A stretch of 64,000 nt of DNA from Haberlea rhodopensis (lineage: Eukaryota > Streptophyta > Magnoliopsida > Lamiales > Gesneriaceae): the NCBI GenBank assembly GCA_907163345.1, contig CAJQUN010000492.1:186001-250000 (forward strand), written 5' to 3'. Of this stretch, positions 50,561-60,047 are shown one piece after another; position 1 is the first letter of the stretch; each line of letters opens with the position of its first letter. Position numbers and translations under genes: made by a program. The notes under the pieces were generated by a model. The model was not told the DNA's origin and searched no databases. It saw only the letters and a list, made by a program, of their open reading frames with translations.

Positions 50561-51331
50561 CATAACATAATCATCGTGTGGCATCTTACCACATGGGCAT
50601 CTTACCCAATCATATGGCGTCTTACCATATCATAAACATTGTGTGGCATCTTACCACAGGGGCATCTTACCCACTCTCATATACGTCATTATAAACATCA
50701 TCATGATCATCATCATCGTAAACATCATCGTAAACATCATCATCATAAACATCATCATAATCATCATCATCGTAAACATCATCATCATAAACATCATCAT
50801 AATCATCATCATCGTAAACATCATCATCATAAACATCATCATAATCATCATCATCGTAAACATCATCGTAAACACTTATGCAATCAATGCAAAGTCATAG
50901 TTTAAGAATATGTTACCGTTTGATGCCCGTACGTTTCTTACGCACCTTCCTTGCTTGAACATTACATGAACAAACGCATTAGTATATTCAATAATAATTG
51001 AGACCATACCGAAGTATTCCACTGTCGGTTGTCTACCCAGTCTGTCATCAGACAATACATCATATCTTTCTTTTCCCTGATTTTCTTCCAAAATCAGGTT
51101 CCTTGGCACGTAGCATATAGAGTGTTAGACATCGCTATTAATGCCATCCTATCGTGTTCCACACGATTCCAGCAACCACAATGGTTAGCAATACCACTTT
51201 TCATATCATATGAGCACATAAACAATTAGTCATGTCGTATAACATTAATGCCATCATGCATAAATATGTGCTATCAATAACTTCCTAGGCCCTCAACAGC
51301 CCCAATGAGCAACCAATGCTGATACCACTAA

Positions 51332-53750
51332 TGTAAGGACCCCATATACTTAACCCTTGATTAGTGTATTAATCATTATGTGTGGCACATGCTTTCCATA
51401 AAATCATTCGGGAAACTCAGATGATACTTTACCATTGAATGGCAACTACAAAGTTTTCTTTAACATACAATGTTATAAGTTCATCATCCTAACAACAAGA
51501 GACTCATAGAGTTCGCCCATTACATCACTTTTTACATTGTGGACTTTTATAAAAATTTGGGCAGAGTCTCCCCATAAATAGAGCTATCCCGAAATAAAAG
51601 TACAACACATAACATAATTCCCGGCCAGGGAAAACATAATACTCATCAGAATGCAGCAATATCAAGTAAATTCCCAGCCAGGGAAGACACCACACATATG
51701 GCAACAAAAGTGGGTTTCAACACCCACAATACACCAATGACTCTCATAACCTTTAGCAATTCTACCTCTAATTGCATGCAACATAGAATGAAAGAGAGAA
51801 AGGCTCATGCCTTTATATACAACCCATAAACAAGTATAATCGTGCTCACATGCGAGCATCATAAATATGTGTATAACCATCATGGGTATATATATATAGG
51901 TACTCTATACGATACCGTGCTCCATCAAGCCCTGGTACCACGATCCTGAGAGTACATCCAATCAACAGCTCGAGCTCATCTCCAAAGCCATCGATGTACC
52001 TGTTCACCTGCCCCCAACAGAGACAGCCCCCAACGGGGTGAGCATACCAATTCCACAATTTCATAATCATAATGACATAATACATAATTTACGAAAATGT
52101 AAATATTGTGGAACATATGTGACACTTCCTGGATGGTATCATCCTCATCCTAGCGTACTCCTGTAATAACCCTGTTCTCAAAACAGATAAATCATCAAAT
52201 CCTGAATATGCAGTTAATCATCATATTGGTTAACCCTAACCAGTTTCGAATTAACAACATTTCATAACATCTTTCTTTATCTAGCAATTATCATAATTCT
52301 AGATATCATATTGAGATTTCCTTAACTTCCGATACTAGTTAATCACTTCTCTGATTAACTACGTCTCTGTTCCTATTCATTACCAATAGGGAATAAAATA
52401 CAGATATCCTAGTTATCTAATCAATACCACATTTTCATTTCTTACTTCAAAGTAGCGTCATACTACTGGTGTTCGCTCCGTAGCGACCACACCCATCATT
52501 TGCTCGCTTCATAGCGGCACCAAGCATTTCATCATGTGAATCAAAATAACGTAACCAAGTCCCGGTGCCATCATAGTAAAACATTTCATGTATTTAATTC
52601 ATGCATCATACTTGTAAAACATCATTTAAGCTATGCTCGTACGCTAAACGTACCTTAAATCCTCGAAGTCCGAGCCAAACCTTGCTCGAGTTCCATGCCC
52701 CGTGGAACGATGTGCTAAAACGATAAATAATTCACAATTATTTACGAACATGTAACCCATGCTCAAGCACATCCATAGCCCTCAAAATATTGTCAACACA
52801 CGACAATAAATCATTTAAAGGACCCGGGGCAGGGTACATGCAGGGAGGGAAAATGAATGCGACATATCGAAAAAATTGCCCAAGAACACCTTCAATAATT
52901 CGAACCCTAGCATCACAATTCGAACCCAACCAAGCATCATAATCATCTAAACACAAGAATTAAACCATCAATAGCAAGAATCATCACCCTTGCCAAAACC
53001 CCCCAATTTTCGAACCAAACCCCACAAAATTCGAAAATAATTTCGAACCAAAATCACCAAATATAGCAGGGAATTACATGAGAGGGACGAAAAAGAGGTA
53101 AAGAACGTTACCTAATCGAAAATCGGAAGTAAAATCGACCGAAATCGAAGAACCCTAGAATTTGGGGATCGGCGCTCATCTGCAAAATCCGACTTCAAAA
53201 CGCGACAAAACTTCGAATTGCCGGAGGGGATAGCTGCGCCTCGACGAGACGAAGCCGGCGTCGGGTCGCACGCGCCGAACGGTGGCGGACGGCGGAGGGC
53301 GAAGCGTTTTTGCGCGCGGATGGGGGCTGGGCAGACGGGATCGGTGGGGAGAGAGAAAGGGACGGGTTTGGAGGGCTGAAATGAGATTTTTAATAAAATC
53401 TCGGGTTCAAATGGTATTTATAGCAAAATACCCCGAAAAACTAATAGCCCCACAAATACATCATGATTCATTAAAAATCATCTGTTTTCAAAAACTCTCT
53501 CTCTAACACCAAAACCCCCTACCGGCGCTCACACAAGCACCCGAGATTCCGAGACACATCAAAAACCCAACTCTTAGGTTTTACACCGTAATGTGAATAC
53601 AATCTCAACCTCGGGATCCAGCGATCCCAACTACCCAAAAAACGAGGCCAGAAGGCCCAACATCGCGATTAAACTCCAAATCGCCACGTAAAACAACTTT
53701 AGGGATTTTTAACACTACGGGATTAACATCTATAATCCCTGGTCATCACA
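51332..53750 (-). repeat. 5' LTR of LARD-like minus copy 1
   Basis: 2,419 bp, matching 36320-38729 with few differences, and followed on the right by CATAT. GTACG/ACGTACC box 52634-52657. Confidence 0.92.
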
Positions 53751-54101
53751 CATATTGTGTTGGATATGAATTATTATATGCTCATGTTTTGGGGGTTGTC
53801 CTTGTAGGTACATTTTGGCATGATAAAAGGGGCTAAGGCGGGTTGAGGCGGTGAGCTTGTGAAGAACACTTTTGAATATGAAGGACATGATTGTTTTTGT
53901 ATAGTGTCTACTCTAGGAGTAGTGTAAAGCTATAGCGAACAACATTCATTTGTTTGAGAATGTAATTAATCCATTTGATAGTCCTTAACTTGGCATGTAA
54001 TTCTTAAGGCTCAAAGTCTCAACACGAACTTTATACTCTGCTAATGCATGTTAGCTCTAATTATGCCTATAACCCGCACTTAAGGAACTAGGGTCCTTAC
54101 A
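53751..54101 (+). repeat. Tekay-like 5' LTR, piece 3 of 3
   Basis: It resumes with CATATTGTGTTGGATATG, carries GGGGCTAAGGCGGGTTGAGG and CTCTAGGAGTAGTGTAAAGC (the reverse of motifs in the minus LTRs), and ends AACTAGGGTCCTTACA at 54101, followed by the PBS. The three pieces add to about 2.05 kb, equal to the intact LTR at 2297-4316, which confirms they are one LTR. Confidence 0.9.
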
Positions 54102-54105
54102 TTAG

Positions 54106-54119
54106 TGGTATCAGAGCAG
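54106..54119 (+). other. primer binding site of the Tekay-like plus element
   Basis: TGGTATCAGAGCAG, four bases after the LTR end; tRNA-iMet type. Confidence 0.95.
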
Positions 54120-54313
54120 TGGTTAGAGAACCCGGGAACGAGTGAAGGGTAGCCTTAGCATGATTGGCTAAATGTTTATATTTGGGCATGTTTATGCATG
54201 TGGTGCATATTGGTGTATAAACTGTTATACTAACATGCTTATTATTGTTTATGTTATCTAACGGCATAACATATATATTGTTTTGGAATTGTTGTTAACC
54301 CTTGTGTTACAGC

Positions 54314-56110
54314 ATGGCGGCTATGAACTTGGGGAACCTCAATGAAGAGGTGGGTGACATTGGCAGTGTTAATGCGAGCATTGGCCAGACAAACCCTTTA
54401 CCTCCACCAGTTGTAGGTGTGTAACCAGTGGCTCAGTTGTTACTACCGGGTGAGCTCAGTTTGACTCGGTTTCTGACTTTCCACCCACCCCGGTTTGAGG
54501 GGACAGAGACAGGGGAAGAGGCTGAGGAGTGGCTTGAGAGACTGGAACAGATTTTTGTGTCCGCTCCTTGTGCAAGGACAGCATGGCTGAGGTTGGCGGA
54601 GTTCCAGCTAGCAAAGAAACCTTCCGTGTGGTGGAAGACTACAGTGATGGAACTAAGGGCTCAGGGTGTATTGATCGATTGGACTCTCTTCAGAACCCGG
54701 TTTCTGAACCGGTATTTTTCTGCGGCTGCGAGACAGATAAAGGAAGATGAGTTCACAAACTTGAAGCAAGGAGGTATGTCAGTGTCAGACTATGCTATGC
54801 ACTATTCTTCATTGCTGAGCTATGTCCCTCATATTGCCACAAGCGGACATGCAAAGATGAGGCACGTTTTGCAGGGGTTTCGGCCGGAGTTATTTGACCG
54901 GGTTATCACCAACAACCCCACTTCTTTCGATGATGCTCTTACTAGAGCAGAACTTGCGGAGATCGGAGTTGGGGCATATCCTAATGCTGTACCCCCACAT
55001 GTGCCACAACAGAGGCAAGCTACTGATAGCTTGAGTCCACGAGGAGAGTCATTTAAGCCTCGTGGTGCTTCTTCATCCTCTCGGTTCAGTGGAAAGAAAT
55101 CTTTTAATCGGAAGCAAGAGAACAGGAAGAGCAATTTGTCGGCCAACCGGGGGCCTATGCAAGGGAATAGATCGGGGGAGATAAGGTGTGACAATTGTGG
55201 AGGGCCACACTCTTCGATCAATTGCCGTGCTTGTTACAGTTGTGGTAAGATGGGCCACATCTCTCGGTATTGCCCCACTCGGGGAGGACAGTCAGATTTT
55301 CAAGGGAACAGGCCGAGATTTGAGGACAGGACAGTGCATCAGAGGCAGCAGATTATGCCTCGACCATCGGGAGGTCAGACAGTGGGACCGTCCCAGGGGC
55401 AGGTGTATGCACTGACCAGAGAGCAGGCCCAGGAAGCCCCGCAGGAGGTGATCGCCGGTACGTGCCATTTATTTAGGTACCGTGCTTTTATTTTGATAGA
55501 TACAGGTGCCTCCAACTCTTTTGTATCTGTTGGCTTTGTGGAGAGACACCATATGAGGACGTCTTTGTTACCCACGCCTCTCATGGTCTCGACACCCACT
55601 GGAAGGAATGTTATTGCCGATCAGTTTCTTGCGGATTGCCTTATTTATTTTGAGGGCAACGAGTTGAAGGCAGATTTGATAGTGTTGGGTATGTCAGACT
55701 TTGATTGCATTGTGGGCATCGACATTCTAAATAGATATCAGGCAGTGGTAGATTGTCGGCAGAGAACAGTACGGTTCAGATCTGATTTGGGGATTCAGTG
55801 GACTTTCTATGGGAACGGTTCTCGTGCGAAGATTCCGTTGATTTCGGTGGTCAAAATGTCCCAATTGCTGGAACGTGGTCACACGGGCTATCTCATCTAT
55901 GTCGTGGACACGATGGGAAAGAGTAAAGAATTAAGAGTTGAGGATGTACCAGTGGTAGCAGAGTTTGTTGATGTGTTCCCGGAGGAGATTCCCGGATTCC
56001 CACCGGCTAGAGAAGTCGAGTTTGGGATTGAGTTATTACCGGTGACATCCGCTATCTCTCATGCACCTTACAGGATGGCACCGGCGGAGTTAAGGAAATT
56101 GAAGGAATAG
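54314..56110 (+). pseudogene. Tekay-like gag and protease (plus element)
   Basis: The authentic start is the ATG at 54314 (MAAMNLGNLNEEVGD), matching the start in the left-edge copy. A TAA at 54422-54424 interrupts it; the rest is one long frame to a TAG at 56108-56110. Order: gag (LLLPGELSLTRFLTFHPPRF, then FREL-type capsid sequence), a basic Ser/Arg-rich linker, zinc knuckle CYSCGKMGHISRYC (about 55233-55275), protease with LIDTGASNSF (about 55490-55520) and FDCIVGIDIL, then the PR-RT linker VFPEEIPGFP. Capsid, RNA binding and polyprotein cleavage are the expected roles. The second stop lies just before RT where the sister copy has CAG. Confidence 0.92.
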
Positions 56111-58764
56111 TTACAGGAACTCCTTGATAAAAGGATAAATACGCCCTAGCGTATCGCCATGGGGCGCACCGGTTCTTTTTGTAAAGAAGAAGGATGGTTT
56201 GATGCGTTTGTGCATCGATTACCGGCAATTGAATAAGGCGACGGTAAAGAACAAGTATCATCTCCCAAGTATTGATGATTTATTTGATCAGTTACAAGGC
56301 ACGAAGTTGTATAGCAAGATTGATTTGAGATCCGGGTACCACCAGATACGGGTCCGAGAGGAGGATGTGCAGAAGACAGCATTTCGGACTCGGTATGGGC
56401 ACTATGAGTTCCTAGTGATGCCGTTCGGTGTGACGAACGCCCCAGCTGTCTTTATGAGCTTGATGAACAGAGTGTTTCAACCATACCTTGATCAGTTCGT
56501 CATAGTGTTCATTGACGACATACTCATCTACTCCCGGAGCGAGGAAGAGCACGTGAAACACTTGAGGACAGTACTCCGGATTCTCAGAGATCACCAGTTA
56601 TATGCCAAGCTCAGCAAGTGTGAGTTTTGGTTGAGCAGTGTAGTGTTTTTGGGGCATGTCATATCTAGCAGTGGGATATCAGTGGATCCCCGGAAGATTG
56701 AGGCTGTGATGGAGTGGGTTGCACCCACTTCTGTGCCTGAGATACGGAGCTTCCTTGATTTGGCCGGCTATTATCGACGCTTCGTCGAAGGATTTTCAAA
56801 GATCGCCAAGTCGTTGACACAGTTGACCCAAAAGGGAGTACCATTCTGTTGGTCTGAGGCTTGTGAGGAAAGCTTCCGAGAGCTGAAACACCGATTGACG
56901 GCGGCGCGTGTGTTGGTGATTCCTACGGAGAACACGAGGTTTGTTCTTTATACCGATGCATCACTTCAGGGCCTTGGGTGTGTATTGATGCAAGATAAGC
57001 ATGTGGTAGCTTATGCATCGAGGCAGTTGAAGTCGCATGAGACTAGATATCCAGTCCATGACTTGGAATAGCGGCTATTATTTTCACCCTGAAGATTTGG
57101 AGGCATTATTTGTATGGTACGTCGTTTACCATTTACACCGATCACAAGAGACAGAAGTTCTTGTTTACTCAGGCAGAGCTGAATATGCGTCAGAGGAGAT
57201 GGATGGATCTACTCAAGGACTATGATTGTGAAATAGAGTACCATCCGGGAAAAGCTAACTTGACAGCAGACGCCTTGAGCCGGAAAGTGAGAAGTACTGC
57301 TGAGGATGTCATACATTTGTCAGCCATGATGACTTCCTATTGCCATCTGGGCTATGACTTTGATATAGATACATCACCAGTGTATGTATCGACCTTATTA
57401 GCTTAGCCAGATATCTATGAGGAGTGGCTGAGGATGGATCCTTGAGATTGGGTAGCCGTTGGGTGGTTTCGAATACGCCGGAGTTGCGTAGAGGAATCTT
57501 GGAGCGAGCTCATAGCAGTAGGTTTTGTATTCACCCAGGTGGGAGGAAGATGTACAAGGATCTGTGTGATCAATTCTGGTGGAAAAGGATGAAAAGGGGT
57601 GTGATAGCATTTGTTAAGAGATGCTTAATCTGTCAACAGGTGAAGGCATAAAGGCAGAGGCCTGGCGGCGAGCTGAGGAGCTTAGAGATACCTGAGTGGA
57701 AGTGGGAGCACATATCCATGGACTTTGTGACCCACTTGCCGAGGACTACTTCGGGTTGTGATGCCATTTGGGTGATCATTGATAGGCTGACGAAGGTAGC
57801 TCACTTCATTCCCTACAGTATGACGTACACATACTTGAGGATGGCTCAGCTGTATGTCCGGGACATAGTGAGACTGCATGGGATTCCAGTATCTATTGTA
57901 TCTGACAGAGATCCGGGGTTTACATCTCATTTCTGGGGAGGTCTTCAGTCAGCTTTGGGTACTGAGGTGAAGTTGAGCATGGCATATCATCCCCAGACGG
58001 ACGGTCAGACTGAGCGTACTATATAGACGCTCGAGGACATGCTTTGGGCTTGTGTATTAGAGTTTGATGCCTCGTGGCAATATTCTTTGGCCTTGGTAGA
58101 GTTCTCATATAACAATAGCTACCAGGCAAGCATTGAGATGGCTCCTTTTGAGGCCCTTTATGGCAGACGGTGTAGATCACCCTTGTGCTCGGATGACTTG
58201 GACCGTAAATCAGACGGAGGACCGGAACTGGTTCGGGAAATGGAAGAAAAGATAAAGGTGATAAGGCAGAAAATGAAAGCAGCCCAGGACAGACAGGCAT
58301 CTTATGCGAATAAACGGCGGAGACCGTTGGAGTTTCAGTTGGGAGATAAGGTCTTCTTGAAGATCTCATCTTTCAGAGGTGTGGTGCGATTTGGGATGCG
58401 CGGAAAACTGTCTCCGAGGTATGTTGGGCCGTACGAGATCTTGCAGCGCATTGGCACTTTGGCTTATCGACTGGCCTTGCCACCTTCTTTGTCTGGTATA
58501 CATGATGTGTTCCATGTGTCTATGTTGCGGAAGTATGAGCCGGATCTATCGCATGTGTTACAGCCTTCCGAGGTTCAGTTAGAATCCGATGTATCTCATG
58601 TGGAACGGCCTGTTAGAATTCTGGATCGAGCAGACCGCAGACTTCGGAACAAAGTGATACCTATGATCAAAGTTCAGTGGGATCGCAGGAGTGTTGAGGA
58701 GGCCACGTGGGAGACGGAGCGGCATATAGTGCAGAACTACCCGAAACTGTTTTCTGGTATGTGA
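56111..58764 (+). pseudogene. Tekay-like RT-RNase H-integrase-chromodomain (plus element)
   Basis: Continuation of the same polyprotein with several breaks: a one-base gain near 56128 with a stop beside it, a one-base loss near 57068, TAG at 57404, a deletion of about 80 bp near 57418, TAA at 57649 and TAG at 58024. Visible domains: RT (CIDYRQLNKATVKNKYHLPS; catalytic FIDDILIYS at 56508-56534), RNase H (LYTDASLQGLG, about 56947; DALSRK near 57270), integrase HHCC (HSSRFCIHPGG...CLICQQ, 57510-57645) and D,D,E core (MDFVTHLPR 57718; VSDRDPGF 57898; HPQTDGQTER 57988), and a C-terminal chromodomain-like IKVQWDRRSVEEATWETE ending YPKLFSGM. The chromodomain is typical of chromoviruses and guides integration into heterochromatin. 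Inactive as read. Confidence 0.93.
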
Positions 58765-58799
58765 TTTATGTTTAGTTTCATTTTGGGGTAAGTGCATGC

Positions 58800-58835
58800 G
58801 ATTTCGATGACGAAATCTTATAAGCAGGGGAGTAT
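58800..58835 (+). other. hairpin motif and polypurine tract of the Tekay-like plus element
   Basis: GATTTCGATGACGAAATC (58800-58817) precedes AAGCAGGGGAGTAT, which abuts the 3' LTR at 58836. Confidence 0.85.
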
Positions 58836-59934
58836 TGTGATATCCCCGAAATAATTAATTGCAATTTGGGCATTAATTATGTTTATATGATTAATTATGG
58901 TGATAAATTATTTATATGTTGGAATTAATTATCTTGATGAAATGCTTAGTCACATGGTAGGCGTGACCCGGGGGGTGCATTTCAGGGTGCATGTTGTGCA
59001 TGTTGGGAAATTGGGTGTTAGCATGATTTAATTGTAATGGATGGCAATTATTTTGGAAAACATGAATTTATTGGGAGTTTGGTGCATTTTTGTAAAATGC
59101 TTTTAAAATATCATGTTGGGGTATTTTGTACATCATGTTAATATTTGGGGTACAATTTTAATTAACCCTTATAACCCATTATCCCACCTTTTATCCATCA
59201 CTTTACATTCACTTTACCCTCACTCTTAAATCCCCAAATTTCATTCCCAACCCTAAACCCCTTCCCATTTTCGAAATTTGGCAAAGGAGGAAGGAGAAAT
59301 CTTCACAAAATCTTTGTTTGTGAGATTATTGGTAGGATTTGGAGTCCTCAAGAGGTATGGAACCCTTCCTAAAGTTTTAATGGTGTTTGGTTTTGAAATG
59401 GTTTAGCATTTTTGGATTTTTGTGGATTTGTTTTTGGGTATGTGTTGTATGTGGTTTGTTAGGATTTTTGAGGTGTTTTATGTGGATTCTAAGGAGTTAT
59501 GATGATATTTGAGTTGATGGAATGTTTGAGTTTGAAGTGTATGTGGTAGAACTTGGAAAATGCTCAAAAATGGTGAAGAATCGCGCACACAGCAGGTGGC
59601 GATCGATCGCTACGAATGCAGCGATCGATCGCCGAAGGTCAGTGGCAAAATGTGAGGCAGGCGATCGATCGCCGCGAGCCAGTGAGGTCTAGCGATCGAT
59701 TGCGACATCGAAGCGATCGATCGGTAAGGCTCGCGATCGATCGCCTCGATGTAGCGATCGATCGCCAGCAACAGAATAGTGGGAAATGATGTTTTTTGTT
59801 GAACTTTTGGTATTTGGCTATTATTTGGCTTCTAATATTGGGTTGTGTGATTGTGTAGAACCATCCCAGGTGGCGACGCAACCAAGGAAGTAAAGTCATA
59901 CCAAATCCCACTTTTGGAAAGGTACGCAGAAGAC
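58836..59934 (+). repeat. Tekay-like 3' LTR, truncated
   Basis: It starts TGTGATATCCCCG and follows 25466-26585 closely, including the telomere-like CCCTAAACCCC (about 59251-59261) and the palindrome cluster (59596-59766). It stops inside the GTACG/ACGTACC box, after GGTACGCAGAAGAC, where the 5' copy continues GTACGGCACCC. About 0.95 kb of the LTR is absent. Confidence 0.9.
59596..59766. repeat. CGATCGATCG palindrome cluster
   Basis: About six to seven GCGATCGATCGC-type sites in the truncated 3' LTR, matching 26226-26425 minus one unit. Confidence 0.88.
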
Positions 59935-60047
59935 GGATCGGGCAGATCGCAGACTTCGGAACAAAGTAATACCTATGGTCAAAGTTCAGTGGGATCGTAG
60001 GGGTGTCGAGGAGGCCACGTGGGAGACGGAGCGACACATGGTGCAGC
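59935..60047 (+). pseudogene. chromodomain-end fragment of another Tekay-like pol
   Basis: GGATCGGGCAGATCGCAGAC and what follows match 58623-58735 in the neighbouring element but with the variants of a different copy. It encodes RLRNKVIPMVKVQWDRRGVE then EATWETERHMVQ, the C-terminal chromodomain region. It starts abruptly at the truncated LTR and is cut by the minus-oriented LTR at 60048 (left flank GCAGC). Too short to function. Confidence 0.9.

Larger units (their letters stand above)
48280..51331 (-). other. interior of LARD-like minus copy 1, PBS-proximal piece
   Basis: 48280-48960 is non-coding sequence shared with copy 2 (42560-43080). 49020-49400 is a CATCATCATCTTATAGCATC repeat. 49530-50560 is the 59/61-bp array. 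50540-50960 is collinear with the Tekay-like LTR at 60485-60990. 50690-50875 is a CATCATCGTAAACATC repeat whose frames give His- or Ile-rich strings. The damaged PBS is at about 51316-51327. No coding signature. Confidence 0.82.
36320..53750 (-). mobile_element. LARD-like minus copy 1 (hosts copy 2)
   Basis: 3' LTR 36320-38729, interior 38730-39276 plus 48280-51331, 5' LTR 51332-53750, with a perfect CATAT duplication at 36315-36319 and 53751-53755. The element is 8.4 kb without the nested copy at 39277-48274. The two LTRs are near-identical by eye. The interior has no coding motif and is dominated by simple and tandem repeats. The PBS is damaged (TGGTATCAGCATTGG instead of TGGTATCAGAGCAGTGG). 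Confidence 0.88.

Noticed and set aside
50639..50905. His/Lys-rich and Ile-rich open frames
   Set aside because: They are translations of CATCATCGTAAACATC repeats; all three frames are open and low complexity.
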